The notes under the pieces were generated by a model. That model saw only the letters and a list, made by a program, of their open reading frames with translations. It searched no databases and had not been told where the DNA came from. From Candidatus Scalindua sp. (lineage in GTDB: Bacteria; Planctomycetota; Brocadiia; Brocadiales; Scalinduaceae), in assembly GCA_021777035.1 (NCBI GenBank), contig JAIQZR010000129.1, positions 1 to 36,153 of the forward strand: a DNA stretch of 36,153 nt, written 5' to 3'. Every line of letters starts with the position of its first letter. Position 1 is the stretch's first letter. The translations under genes were made by a program, and so were the position numbers. This document shows, in pieces, positions 15,239-24,824 of the stretch.

Positions 15239-15977
15239 TTTCGTTTATAGTTTATCTTAAAATCTTTCAGTTCAGGATATCTTTAGCGACAGCGTAAATC
15301 AAGCAAAAGATTAACGTTACAGAAAAGCAGTATTATATAGTTCCTGAATATCATCCTGGTACTATATGAAGTTAATATGCAGGCCGAATTCAGAGATACA
15401 ATAATGCGGTAATTATTTTCAGTCAAATGCTTAAAGAACTGAAGAAAGATGCCGATACATGTGTATTATAAACTATTTGACATTTAAAGGCTCAGTGATA
15501 AAATTCCAACATATAACTCATTTACTATAAATCAGTTCCGGGAGACTTAATGCTTACAAATAAACGACTTTTTCCACGGGTAAAAGTTAATTTAATTACT
15601 TAGTGAAAGCAATGATTCGATTAATACCTTTGCCCGTCTTGTCTGGTCGCAACCATCTGAGGAAGAATATGCTGGTGCTCAACAATATGGTTTTGAGTTT
15701 ATCGATATTTCCGGTACCGCTTTTGAACAGATTAAAAAATTTGTAGATTCCGCAAGTTATTAAATGGTGTGGCTTTAATTGATAAGTAATGCTTTTGATC
15801 AAACTATTGTATCCAGCAGTAGGTATTTGTCCTATTAACATTTCCCACAATTTCACAATCTTGAATTTCCTCAATTTGTCTTTCCTGATTAAGGATTTAA
15901 AGTGCTTATAAGCACTCTCTGTGGTCATTAGAAAGACTATTTGACATAAAAACATTCTGTGATAAGCTTTATGTACT
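15239..15977. other. 740-bp intergenic region with a decayed gene
   Basis: Apart from the PilZ remnant at 15550-15763, no intact gene is seen. The stretch on either side of the remnant is AT-rich and stop-filled in all frames. Confidence 0.5.
15550..15763 (+). pseudogene. decayed PilZ-domain gene (internal deletion plus frameshift)
   Basis: A GGGAG site and ATG 15550 open the peptide MLTNKRLFPRVKVNLIT, which carries the RxxxR motif of c-di-GMP-binding PilZ domains (RLFPR). It stops at TAG after 17 codons. In another frame (15596-15763) the sequence continues as NTFARLVWSQPSEEEYAG, then YGFEFIDISGTAFEQIKKFV, exactly how PilZ domains end. The middle, which should hold the (D/N)xSxxG motif, is missing, about 50 residues. 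This is a dead gene for a c-di-GMP effector. The PilZ reading is from the pattern at both ends. Confidence 0.6.
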
Positions 15978-16874
15978 ATGATTACAAAACACAATGAAAA
16001 GCAGAATATTCCGGAAGAAATGGTGCTTGTCCCAGAAGGTAAGTTTTTAATGGGAAGTACAGAGGATGATGTTAAAAAATTGCTAGAACTTGATAGTAAT
16101 GTTGAGGCGAGCAGATTCGATGTAGAGATCCCACAGCGAGAAGTGTATCTGGGTGCATATCTGATTGATAAATGTCCTGTTACCAACGTTGAATACAAAA
16201 AGTTTATAGAATCAGGTGGTTATAAACAGAGAGACTACTGGTCTAAGGCAGGATGGGATTATGTCCTACAGATCAAACCGTTGGATGGTGTTGGTTTGAA
16301 CAGTGCCATGGATGGTGAGGATGATTGTCCGGTAGTAAATATTTCGTGGTACGAAGCCGAGGCTTTTGCTAAATATTTGGGGAAAAGGCTTCCAACTGAA
16401 GCAGAGTGGGAAAAGGCGGCCCGTGGTACCGACGGCAGAGTATATCCGTGGGGAAATGAATTCGATAAAGAAAAATTGAATTGTGCCGAATCCAGAATTG
16501 AGAGTACAACTTCTGTCCTTAAATACTTAGAGGGCAGAAGTGAATATGGGTGTTTCGATATGGCTGGAAACGTTTGGGAGTGGACAGCAGACTGGTTTGA
16601 CAGTCAATATTATCGCTCTGCACCTGATAGAGATCCACAGGGCCCGGATAAAGCGGAAGAAGAACCGTTTTTCGGGAGGCCTGAGGACGTGGGCACTTCT
16701 ATTTATGAATTTGAGCCGCCGGAAAGTGACTCACTGAGCGATTGCAAGGTGTTACGTGGCGGTTCCTGGAGTGGAGGAGGTGTAATCCACATCCGTTGTG
16801 CAAATCGAGATTATGACGAGCCTGACTACAGAAATGAGACTATTGGTTTCAGGTGTGCCAGGTCTTTAACATAG
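15978..16874 (+). CDS. formylglycine-generating-enzyme/sulfatase-modifying-factor-like protein
   Basis: 298 residues of the FGE-sulfatase superfamily (PF03781). The family blocks are all present: MVLVPEGKFLMGSTEDD near the start, CPVTNVEYKKFI, VVNISWYEAEAFAKYLGKRL, PTEAEWEKAARGTDGRVYPW, GCFDMAGNVWEWTADW, LRGGSWSGGG and ETIGFRCARSLT. Of the two active-site cysteines of true FGE, the second is kept in IRCANR, but the position of the first holds a non-cysteine in GGGVIHIRC. It is therefore probably not a formylglycine-forming enzyme; C-type-lectin-like or other oxidative roles are possible. There is no signal peptide. ATG 15978 is the first start in frame. Confidence 0.85.
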   Translation: MITKHNEKQNIPEEMVLVPEGKFLMGSTEDDVKKLLELDSNVEASRFDVEIPQREVYLGAYLIDKCPVTNVEYKKFIESGGYKQRDYWSKAGWDYVLQIKPLDGVGLNSAMDGEDDCPVVNISWYEAEAFAKYLGKRLPTEAEWEKAARGTDGRVYPWGNEFDKEKLNCAESRIESTTSVLKYLEGRSEYGCFDMAGNVWEWTADWFDSQYYRSAPDRDPQGPDKAEEEPFFGRPEDVGTSIYEFEPPESDSLSDCKVLRGGSWSGGGVIHIRCANRDYDEPDYRNETIGFRCARSLT

Positions 16875-16950
16875 GTTATCGTATACGGGTTTTCAGTTAT
16901 TTATGCAGGGTTACAAGATAACCAGGTTAAGCCTTTGGCATAAATGTGCA

Positions 16951-17060
16951 GGTAGGAACCAATTCCAGCCCGCCCGTACCGAACAGTACGTTCGGGCGGG
17001 TTGGCGATCGAATTCTTAGGGTTAAATACTGACGATCGCCGTCAGGAGACGGCTCCTACC
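16951..17060 (+). mobile_element. 110-bp miniature inverted-repeat element, copy 1
   Basis: Ends are GGTAGGAACC and GGCTCCTACC (9 of 10 complementary). Inside is the palindrome CCCGCCCGTACCGAAC-AGT-ACGTTCGGGCGGG and, near the right end, GATCGCCGTCAGGAGACGGC. The copy at 28129-28238 is exactly the same length and closely similar when reversed. It lies upstream of glk and could affect that promoter. Confidence 0.8.
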
Positions 17061-17161
17061 ACAAACATTGAAATTCCTATACATTAAATTAATGGGACAC
17101 GGATTTTTACAGATAAAAGTTTTTAACCTGCACTTCTCTGTGTTCTGAATACTGTCAGGTT

Positions 17162-18193
17162 ATGGACAAAAGAATGATTCTTGCGGGGGATGTTGGTGGT
17201 ACAAAAACACGTCTGGCGTTTTGTCGGTTAGATAATGGAAGAATAATAAGACAACAAACGGAGACATTTGTCAGCCGTGAATACTCGTGTCTTGAGGAAG
17301 TAGTACATAATTTTCTAAATAAATACGATGTTTCTGTAACAAAGTCCTGTTTTGGAGTCCCCGGGCCTGTTATTAATGGTGAGGCTAAGGCGACAAAATT
17401 GCCCTGGAATTTCAAAGAGGAACAAATAAGTGAGAAATTAAATATATCGTCAGTTAAACTGGTAAATGATCTAGTTGCCACTGCGGCTGCAGTACCTCAT
17501 TTAATGCCTGACGATTTATATGTGTTGCATGAAGGTGGGCAGCCTGACCCTGCGAGAGAGGGCCAAACTCGTAATAGTGGATTTGGAAATGGAGAAGAGG
17601 TCATTGGTGTGTTGGCACCCGGAACAGGGCTTGGTCAGGTATATATATATACAAATGCCGGTCAACGTCATATATTGCCATCTGAGGGGGGGCATGTGGA
17701 CTTTGCACCCACAAACGGTGTGGAAGTGAGGCTTTTCCAATATCTGAAATCCAAATATGATCACGTAAGTTACGATCGTATTCTTTCTGGTCCGGGGTTG
17801 AACAGCATTTATACGTTTTTAAAAGAGACAGGATTTGCTCCGGAACCTCCTGAATTAGAGAAACGGTTACGTGAAGAAGACCCCGGCAAGGTAATTACAA
17901 CTTCCGGTAAAACTGGTGAATATAAGCTTTGTACTGAAGCTCTTAATATTTTTGCATCTCTTTTGGGTACACAGGCTGGTAACATGGTGCTTAGCTTACT
18001 TGCCACAGGGGGTATCTATCTTGGTGGTGGTATTCCTGCTGCGATTTGCGAAAAACTGGCGGATGGAATTACGGTTAATTCCTATTTGAAAAAAGGGCGG
18101 TTATCATATCTGGTAGAAAAAACACCTTTATATGTTATCCTTGATGATCATACTGCGTTACTGGGAGCTGCATATATTGCTTCCGAGTCTTAA
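17162..18193 (+). CDS. glk: glucokinase
   Basis: 343 residues of the bacterial Glk family (PF02685; not ROK). It phosphorylates glucose with ATP to glucose-6-phosphate in the cytoplasm. Visible marks are the phosphate loop GDVGGTKT (9-16), FGVPGPV, the catalytic LVNDLVATA with its aspartate, APGTGLGQ, PSEGGHVDFAP and the C-terminal GGIYLGGGIPAAI. It is the first gene of the operon leading into the oxidative pentose phosphate pathway, 45 bp before tkt, so it feeds the substrate for Zwf. The Shine-Dalgarno is weak. A miniature element lies 100 bp upstream. Confidence 0.93.
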   Translation: MDKRMILAGDVGGTKTRLAFCRLDNGRIIRQQTETFVSREYSCLEEVVHNFLNKYDVSVTKSCFGVPGPVINGEAKATKLPWNFKEEQISEKLNISSVKLVNDLVATAAAVPHLMPDDLYVLHEGGQPDPAREGQTRNSGFGNGEEVIGVLAPGTGLGQVYIYTNAGQRHILPSEGGHVDFAPTNGVEVRLFQYLKSKYDHVSYDRILSGPGLNSIYTFLKETGFAPEPPELEKRLREEDPGKVITTSGKTGEYKLCTEALNIFASLLGTQAGNMVLSLLATGGIYLGGGIPAAICEKLADGITVNSYLKKGRLSYLVEKTPLYVILDDHTALLGAAYIASES

Positions 18194-18238
18194 TCTAGTC
18201 ACATAAAACTTATATAATTTAAAAGTGGATAGGGAAAA

Positions 18239-20260
18239 ATGAAAGAAACAGAAAACCTGGACCAATTATGCATAGATACTATACGAACATTATCAATTGA
18301 CGCTGTCCAAAAAGCTAATTCCGGGCATCCCGGTGCACCCATGGGACTTGCACCTGTAGCATTTACTCTTTGGGACAGGTTTATGCGTCACACTCCCCAG
18401 AACGCTGATTGGCCGAATCGAGATCGTTTTGTGCTCTCTGCGGGACATGCATCCATGCTTTTGTACAGTATATTACATATATTTGGATACGATATCAGTC
18501 TTGACGATATTAAGAATTTCAGACAATTGCATAGTAAATGTGCCGGCCATCCTGAGTACGGTCTGGCGCCAGGTATAGAAGTGACCACCGGCCCACTTGG
18601 ACAGGGAGCTGCAAACAGTGTTGGTATGGCGATGGCGGAAAGGTGGCTCCAGACATATTTCAACCGTCCTGGTCACGAAATAATTAATTATAATGTTTTC
18701 GCCCTTGCGGGTGATGGATGCATGATGGAGGGTATTTCCGGTGAAGCAGCATCTCTGGCAGGGCACCTTGGCCTGAGCAACCTGGTGTGGCTTTATGATA
18801 ATAATAATATTACCATTGAAGGCGAAACATCACTGGCATTCAGCGAAGATGTAGCTGCTAGGTTTAAGGCTTATGGTTGGAACGTGCAACACGTCGAAAA
18901 TGCTAATGATTTGAAAGCGCTGGAGAAGGAGATTAAAGCGGCCATAGATGAAGCAAGTCGTCCGTCAATAATTATTGTTGACAGCCATATTGCATACGGC
19001 AGTCCTAATAAGCAGGATTCGGCTGATGCTCACGGTTCTCCTCTGGGTGACGACGAAGTAAGGGCGACGAAGGAAAATTATGGCTGGGATCCGGACAAAA
19101 CATTTTATGTTCCAGATGAAGTAGTGAAGTTTAAAGAAGATATAATTGCAAAGGGTGCAAAACTGGAAGAAGAATGGAATGAAAAGCTGAACGCATATGC
19201 ACAGGCACATCCTGATCTGGCAAAACAATTTGATATGATGCAAAATCGAGAATTGCCGGACGGTTGGGAGAGTATTATTCCGAGTTTTCCGGCTGATGCC
19301 AAGGGGCTTGCTACCCGGGAATCAAACAGTAAAATATTAAATCCAATTGCTGATAAAATCCCATGGTTTATGGGCGGCTCCGCCGATTTGGGGCCTTCTA
19401 CAAAGACCTATATAAAAGATGCTTCGAGTTTCAATAAAGAAAATTATGGTGGCAGGAACCTTCATTTCGGTGTTCGCGAGCATGCTATGGGCGCTATTAT
19501 AAATGGGATGTCTGTGAGCAAACTCAGGCCATATGGGGCAACGTTCTTTGTCTTTTCAGATTACGTGCGTCCCGCAATTCGCTTATCTTCCTTAATGAAG
19601 CAGCCGGTAATCTATATCTTCACTCATGACAGTATTGGTGTTGGTGAGGATGGGCCGACACATCAGCCGGTAGAACACCTTGCGTCATTACGTGCAATGC
19701 CGGGCCTGGATGTTATTCGTCCCTCAGATGCCAACGAATTGTCAGTGATGTGGAGGTATATCATGGAACTCAAGGATCGTCCGGTTGCGCTTGTTTTAAG
19801 CCGACAGAGTATGCCTACTGTGGACAGGTCAAAACATGCTCAGGCTGAAGGTGCGTTAAAGGGGGCTTATGTTCTGATTGAAAGTGATGGAACACCTGAT
19901 GTTATCTTGATAGGCACCGGTTCTGAAGTGCAAATATGTCTCGACGCATATGAGCAATTGACAAATGAGGGAATCAACACAAGGGTAGTAAGTATGCCGT
20001 GCTGCAGCCTTTTTCAAAGTCAGAAAAAAGATTACCAGGAGAAAGTTTTACCCCGTTCTGTAACGGCACGTGTTGTAGTTGAAGCAGGCTCTACTTTTGG
20101 TTGGCATGGTTATACTGGAAGACAGGATGATTGCGGTATATTTGGGCTTAAGGATTTTGGGGCTTCTGCACCATCAGGAGACCTGTATAAAGAGTATGAT
20201 TTCACTACTGAAAGAGTAGTACAGGTGGCAAAGAACGTTATAAAGAAAAGTAAAAAATAA
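18239..20260 (+). CDS. tkt: transketolase
   Basis: 673 residues, full length. It transfers two-carbon units between sugar phosphates using thiamine diphosphate. The N-terminal ThDP domain shows [29 protein letters not shown] and the cofactor motif [14 protein letters not shown] ending in YDNNN. The pyrimidine domain carries the catalytic glutamate in [12 protein letters not shown] and the [20 protein letters not shown] block. The C-terminal domain is complete. An AGGGA site precedes ATG 18239. It sits between glk and pgl, 35 bp before pgl, so it links the oxidative and non-oxidative branches. The gene also serves glycolytic interconversions in the absence of a transaldolase gene here. Confidence 0.97.
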   Translation: MKETENLDQLCIDTIRTLSIDAVQKANSGHPGAPMGLAPVAFTLWDRFMRHTPQNADWPNRDRFVLSAGHASMLLYSILHIFGYDISLDDIKNFRQLHSKCAGHPEYGLAPGIEVTTGPLGQGAANSVGMAMAERWLQTYFNRPGHEIINYNVFALAGDGCMMEGISGEAASLAGHLGLSNLVWLYDNNNITIEGETSLAFSEDVAARFKAYGWNVQHVENANDLKALEKEIKAAIDEASRPSIIIVDSHIAYGSPNKQDSADAHGSPLGDDEVRATKENYGWDPDKTFYVPDEVVKFKEDIIAKGAKLEEEWNEKLNAYAQAHPDLAKQFDMMQNRELPDGWESIIPSFPADAKGLATRESNSKILNPIADKIPWFMGGSADLGPSTKTYIKDASSFNKENYGGRNLHFGVREHAMGAIINGMSVSKLRPYGATFFVFSDYVRPAIRLSSLMKQPVIYIFTHDSIGVGEDGPTHQPVEHLASLRAMPGLDVIRPSDANELSVMWRYIMELKDRPVALVLSRQSMPTVDRSKHAQAEGALKGAYVLIESDGTPDVILIGTGSEVQICLDAYEQLTNEGINTRVVSMPCCSLFQSQKKDYQEKVLPRSVTARVVVEAGSTFGWHGYTGRQDDCGIFGLKDFGASAPSGDLYKEYDFTTERVVQVAKNVIKKSKK

Positions 20261-20295
20261 GATAATTTGATGTTTAGGAATTTCAAAGTTTTGGT

Positions 20296-21054
20296 ATGAA
20301 TAAACATATTCATGTCTATCCAAATAAGGATAAACTTGTAGCGGCAACTACAGAGCGCATGGTGGGTTCCATAGAGCAGGCCATACAGCAAAACGGCTTG
20401 TGTAATATTGCGTTGTCAGGCGGTAATACCCCAGGTGGGGTGTTCTCTCTGTTGGCCACAAACCCTTATCGGGATCGTGTAGATTGGGGCAGACTTCATC
20501 TTTTCTGGGGTGATGAACGGATGGTCTCTCCGGAACATCAGGACAGTAATTTTAGACTGGTGAAGGAAACGCTTCTTGATCATATCAATATGCCAGATGA
20601 AAATGTTCATCGAATGCGAGGGGAAAATGCTCCTGAACTGGCATCTGAAGAGTATGCGGCGTTGCTGGATATTCATTTTGGAGCAGGTTTGCCGTGCTTT
20701 GATCTGATGTTACTTGGATTGGGAGAGGACGGACATACGGCTTCACTCTTTCCCGGAACTGATGCGGTAGAAGAGCGTGAAAAGCATGTCGTCGCTGTTT
20801 TTGTTCCTAAGCTCAGTGCGTGGCGAGTAACATTGACATTGCCTGTGCTCAATGCTGCCAGAAACGTTTTTTTTCTAGTTTCCGGGAAATCTAAAGCTGA
20901 GATGGTACAGTGTATAATGAGTAATAAACAACCTACCAAAGAAATTCCCGCAACTATGGTTAACCCACAAAACGGCGATCTTCGTTGGATGTTGGACTCC
21001 GACGCTATGGTTTTAATTAATAAAAACGGAAGAGAGGTAATGTTTCCTTTTTAA
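20296..21054 (+). CDS. pgl: 6-phosphogluconolactonase
   Basis: 252 residues of the NagB/DevB-type lactonase family. It hydrolyses 6-phosphogluconolactone to 6-phosphogluconate, between Zwf and Gnd. Marks are IALSGGNTPGGVFSLLA, HLFWGDERMVSPEHQDSNF (family motif) and LLGLGEDGHTASLFPG with the catalytic histidine region. The length is normal. ATG 20296 lacks a strong ribosome-binding site, so translation may depend on read-through from tkt, 35 bp upstream. Confidence 0.95.
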   Translation: MNKHIHVYPNKDKLVAATTERMVGSIEQAIQQNGLCNIALSGGNTPGGVFSLLATNPYRDRVDWGRLHLFWGDERMVSPEHQDSNFRLVKETLLDHINMPDENVHRMRGENAPELASEEYAALLDIHFGAGLPCFDLMLLGLGEDGHTASLFPGTDAVEEREKHVVAVFVPKLSAWRVTLTLPVLNAARNVFFLVSGKSKAEMVQCIMSNKQPTKEIPATMVNPQNGDLRWMLDSDAMVLINKNGREVMFPF

Positions 21055-21101
21055 TAAATATTTAACTAGCCGATAAAATTTAATGAGGATGGTAGATAAT
21101 T

Positions 21102-22520
21102 ATGAGTAAGCAAGTGTTTGGTCTGATTGGTCTGGGTGTTATGGGTCAGAATTTTGTACAGAATGTTGAGCGTAACGGTTTTAGTGTTGCCGTTTATAAC
21201 AGATCTGCGGAAACAACAGCGCAATTTATTGGCGGTTTGGCGGCTGGCAAGAATATCCAACCTGCATATACGCTAGAGGAGTTTGTTGACTCACTGGAAA
21301 GCCCTCGCAAAATCATGTTGTTGGTGAAAGCCGGCGCACCTGTTGATACGACTATCCAGCAACTTATTCCTTTATTAGATAAGGGTGATTTGGTTATAGA
21401 CGGTGGAAACTCTTTTTTTCATGATACAGAACGGCGAGCTAAGGATATGGAGTTTCAGGGATTCAATTTTTTTGGTATGGGCGTGTCCGGTGGTGAAGAA
21501 GGAGCTTTGTGGGGGCCAAGCCTGATGCCTGGTGGTTCCAGGGATGCTTACAAAGAAGTTGAATCGATTATGAATGCTGTAGCAGCAAAGGCAGATGAGG
21601 ATGGGGAACCGTGTGTGACATATATTGGCCCAGGTGGTTCAGGCCATTATGTTAAAATGATACATAATGGTATTGAGTACGGTGATATGGAACTTATAGC
21701 CGAATCTTATTATTTGCTTAAACGGGCTCTTGGACTCTCCGCTCAGGAATTTCACGAAATTTTTACCGAGTGGAACAAAACGGAATTATCCTCTTTTCTC
21801 ATTGAGATAACAGCAAAAGTTTTCAAGAAGATTGATGAAAGCACCGGCAAGCCTTTAGTCGATGTAATATTGGACAAGGCCGGGCAAAAAGGAACAGGCA
21901 GGTGGATGGGAGAAAATGCGCTGGAATTGGGGATACCGATTCCTACCATTCTTGCTGCGGTTAATGGCCGAATTCTGTCCTCACAAAAGGAAGAACGTGT
22001 GCATGCTTCAAGTTTATTAACAGGCCCAACAAAAAAGTATGAAGGATCATCACAAAAGTTGATAGATGCAACAAGAGATGCGCTTTACGTGTCTAAAATT
22101 TGTTCTTACGCTCAGGGTATGAGTCTGCTTAAAAAGGCTTCTGTGGAGTACGGGTATAACATGGATTTAGGAGCAATTGCAAAAATCTGGAGAGCAGGTT
22201 GTATTATAAGGGCCAGGTTACTTAATGACATAACCAGTGCTTTTAACCGAAACAAGGATTTGTCTAACTTGCTTGTTGATGACGTGTTTCGAGAGTCTAT
22301 AAGCATCAGGCAGGAGTCGTGGCGTTTTATCATACACACGGCAATAGAATTAGGTATTCCGATGCCGGCCATGAGTGCCTCGTTGGCATATTATGATTCT
22401 TATCGCAGTGAACGTTTGCCTGCTAATTTGATTCAGGCGCAAAGGGATTTCTTCGGGGCACATACATTCGAACGTATTGATAAACCGGGTATCTTTCATG
22501 CTGACTGGGAGGAAAAATGA
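21102..22520 (+). CDS. gnd: 6-phosphogluconate dehydrogenase, decarboxylating
   Basis: 472 residues, normal length of the long-chain form. It converts 6-phosphogluconate to ribulose-5-phosphate and CO2 with NADP+. The Rossmann motif is IGLGVMGQNF (9-18), followed by the NADP-site arginine in YNRSAETT. The substrate and catalytic blocks are DGGNSFFHDTERRAKD, GMGVSGGEEGALWGPSLMPG and GSGHYVKMIHNGIEYGDMEL. The C-terminal helical domain is complete. Its stop overlaps the start of zwf by four bases (ATGA, 22517-22520), which implies translational coupling. An AGGATGG stretch precedes the ATG. Confidence 0.97.
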   Translation: MSKQVFGLIGLGVMGQNFVQNVERNGFSVAVYNRSAETTAQFIGGLAAGKNIQPAYTLEEFVDSLESPRKIMLLVKAGAPVDTTIQQLIPLLDKGDLVIDGGNSFFHDTERRAKDMEFQGFNFFGMGVSGGEEGALWGPSLMPGGSRDAYKEVESIMNAVAAKADEDGEPCVTYIGPGGSGHYVKMIHNGIEYGDMELIAESYYLLKRALGLSAQEFHEIFTEWNKTELSSFLIEITAKVFKKIDESTGKPLVDVILDKAGQKGTGRWMGENALELGIPIPTILAAVNGRILSSQKEERVHASSLLTGPTKKYEGSSQKLIDATRDALYVSKICSYAQGMSLLKKASVEYGYNMDLGAIAKIWRAGCIIRARLLNDITSAFNRNKDLSNLLVDDVFRESISIRQESWRFIIHTAIELGIPMPAMSASLAYYDSYRSERLPANLIQAQRDFFGAHTFERIDKPGIFHADWEEK

Positions 22521-24046
22521 ATAAATCTGAGCCTACTACCATAGTAATTTTTGGTGCGTCTGGTGATTTAACGAGACGTAAATTGATACCGGCCTTGTTT
22601 GAGGTGAGCCTGGAAGGTCTGCTTGCAAAAGGGACCAGGATAGTCGGGTTTGCCAGACGGGAAAAATCTCATGAGCAATTTCGTGTTGAAATTGAAGAAG
22701 CGTTGGTCGAATTTGCCAGGTCTAAGCCGAATGCGGGCTCTGATGAGTTAAAGGTCTTTAGTTCATCTTGTTATTACCAGACCGGGAACTATGATAATGG
22801 TAAAAGCTTTCACGATTTGAAGGAGTTGTTAGAGAGGCTTGATAAAGAAAATGGAGTGTCTCCTGATAAAGGCAATCGACTGTTTTACCTGGCCACACCT
22901 CCAAACGTTTTCTCCGGAATTGTAGGAATGCTTGGTCAAACCGGACATATTGTTGACCCAAATAGCGATGACCGTTGGACCAGGGTAATTATTGAAAAGC
23001 CATTTGGCCGTGATCTAGAAACTGCCTGTACTTTGAATAAAAGTTTATCAGCAATATTAGATGAGCGTCAGATTTATCGGATTGATCATTATCTAGGCAA
23101 AGAGACTGTTCAAAATATTATGGCATTCCGCTTTGGCAATAGCATATTCGAGCCGCTTTGGGATCGTCGTTACGTGAGTCATGTGCATATTACAGTTGCA
23201 GAAGCAGTATGTGTGGAGGGGCGTGGTAGCTATTACGACAATTCTGGCGCGCTCCGCGATATGGTACAAAATCATATGTTGCAATTATTGGCGCTTGTCG
23301 CAATGGAGCCACCCGCTTCTTTTGCGCCTAATGCAGTTCGTGATGAAAAAGTAAAGTTGTTGAGCGCTATACCTCCTATTGGTGCTGGTGACATTAATGA
23401 GTGTTCTATACGTGGACAGTATGCGGCAGGTACTATAGATGGAAAATTGGTTCCGGATTATTTAAGGGAGAATGGTGTACAACCAAATTCTGTAACCGAA
23501 ACCTTTGTTGCACTGAAATTACACGTAGATAACTGGCGTTGGGCAGGAATCCCATTTTATCTTCGTACTGGAAAGGCTCTTGCAGAACGTCTTACTGAAG
23601 TAAATATTGAATTCAGGCAACCACCCCTGGCCCTGTTTAGTCACATGCAGAATGGTAAGAGTGGAGGGAGAGGCCGTATGAAACCTAATATGCTCTCTTT
23701 GCGGGTTCAACCCAATGAAGGCATACGATTGTCAATCGGTATGAAAGTTCCCGGTCAAAAGATGGTTTTAGAGCCCCAAGATATGGAATTTTGCTATGAA
23801 GATGTATTTGATGTTGAGTCTGCGGGAGCGTATGAACGATTGATTTTAGATGCCATACTGGGAGACACCACTCTCTTTATTCGACAGGATGAGGTGGAGG
23901 CAGCCTGGAAATTGGTGAATGGTGTACTTTGTGGATGGGCCAGCGAAGAGGTGCCACATATTCACCTTTATCGGGCCGGAACATGGGGCCCATATGCCGC
24001 CGATGAATTTATTAAGAACGACATAAGAAATTCAAAAGCGTTGTAA
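22517..24046 (+). CDS. zwf: glucose-6-phosphate 1-dehydrogenase
   Basis: 509 residues. It oxidises glucose-6-phosphate to 6-phosphogluconolactone, making NADPH, and is the entry step of the pathway. Visible marks are the coenzyme loop VIFGASGDLTRRKLIPAL, the EKPFGRDLE strand and the active-site block YRIDHYLGKETVQNIMAFRF. The WRWAGIPFYLRTGKAL block is typical of the C-terminal domain. A GGGAGG site four bases before ATG 22517 lies inside gnd. It is the last gene of the operon; a long inverted repeat follows. Arginine after the loop (RTR) suits NADP+. Confidence 0.97.
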   Translation: MNKSEPTTIVIFGASGDLTRRKLIPALFEVSLEGLLAKGTRIVGFARREKSHEQFRVEIEEALVEFARSKPNAGSDELKVFSSSCYYQTGNYDNGKSFHDLKELLERLDKENGVSPDKGNRLFYLATPPNVFSGIVGMLGQTGHIVDPNSDDRWTRVIIEKPFGRDLETACTLNKSLSAILDERQIYRIDHYLGKETVQNIMAFRFGNSIFEPLWDRRYVSHVHITVAEAVCVEGRGSYYDNSGALRDMVQNHMLQLLALVAMEPPASFAPNAVRDEKVKLLSAIPPIGAGDINECSIRGQYAAGTIDGKLVPDYLRENGVQPNSVTETFVALKLHVDNWRWAGIPFYLRTGKALAERLTEVNIEFRQPPLALFSHMQNGKSGGRGRMKPNMLSLRVQPNEGIRLSIGMKVPGQKMVLEPQDMEFCYEDVFDVESAGAYERLILDAILGDTTLFIRQDEVEAAWKLVNGVLCGWASEEVPHIHLYRAGTWGPYAADEFIKNDIRNSKAL

Positions 24047-24056
24047 TAATATATAT

Positions 24057-24143
24057 AAAAACAGGGACACATCCCATTTATTTGGGTTCGATTAAGATCA
24101 AAAAAGCATATTAAGAGGATAAATGGGATGTGTCCCTGTTTTT
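24057..24143. terminator. 25-bp-arm inverted repeat between zwf and rhodanese gene
   Basis: The arms are 24057-24081 and 24119-24143: AAAA, then ACAGGGACACATCCCATTTA, and the complement followed by a T-run. They are perfect over 25 bp with a 37-base loop. It can end transcription from both convergent genes. The GGGACACATCCC part resembles repetitive extragenic palindromes associated with RAYT transposases; one such transposase gene starts at 35841. Confidence 0.65.
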
Positions 24144-24147
24144 TCGT

Positions 24148-24681
24148 TTAATGGTATTCTTTTTTAAGTAAGTTTCCCCAACGGGAATTATAGGGGTGAA
24201 CTTTGTGGGCGATTGTCTGCCCTTGTACAAGTGGCCTTCCCTCGTTTGCCCACTTAAAAATTGAGCCTTCCAGGTTATGGACTTCCTTAAAACCCAGAGT
24301 CCACAATTTTCTTGCCAGAATAGAAGAACGATACCCCACAGAGCAATAAACGACGAGAGAGTCGTCGGGTTTGATATTTGCCAAATATTTTAAGGGGTTC
24401 TTGCTGTTATAAGGAATATTCTTTGCCCCTGAAATATGGCTTATCTGAAACTCTTTTTTTGCTCTGGCATCAATTAAGATAATAGGTTCAATTCCGGAGT
24501 TAGACAACCATGAATGTAGTTCGTCAGTCCGGAGTTGCTTAACATCAGGGTATTTATTTCTGATGTCTCTTATCACATTTGGCCAGGTCAGTGCTTCCTG
24601 GCTATGTGAACATTCTGTAATCGTCCCCATTCCTGCTACGGCTAATATTGCGGTAAATATAAAGTATCTACTATTTTTCAT
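24148..24681 (-). CDS. exported single-domain rhodanese-like protein
   Basis: 177 residues. A hydrophobic signal segment (5-20) is followed by a rhodanese domain (about 45-150). The CH2A-like block is IILIDARAKKEF, and the active loop CSVGYRSS holds the catalytic C113. A second cysteine, C24, occurs at the signal end (ITECSHS) and is a possible lipidation site, although the preceding residues fit a lipobox poorly. It could transfer sulfane sulfur or act as a redox-sensitive protein in the periplasm. It is convergent with zwf; no partner gene is adjacent. Confidence 0.85.
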   Translation of the reverse strand: MKNSRYFIFTAILAVAGMGTITECSHSQEALTWPNVIRDIRNKYPDVKQLRTDELHSWLSNSGIEPIILIDARAKKEFQISHISGAKNIPYNSKNPLKYLANIKPDDSLVVYCSVGYRSSILARKLWTLGFKEVHNLEGSIFKWANEGRPLVQGQTIAHKVHPYNSRWGNLLKKEYH

Positions 24682-24824
24682 CTATACAGGTATTGTCTTC
24701 CTTTCGGCCCGCCCGGTTATCAGTTAAAACGGAGAGAATTCCAGTACCGGATTCCTCATGAAAACAAGGTTTTCATGTGCACGGCCAATTTTTAGAAGCT
24801 ATTAACTATGATCCCTATGTGGCA

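Noticed and set aside
15596..16198. 200-codon minus-strand frame across 15596-16198
   Set aside because: It overlaps the start of the well-supported FGE-like gene and the PilZ remnant on the other strand, and its protein composition is not gene-like.
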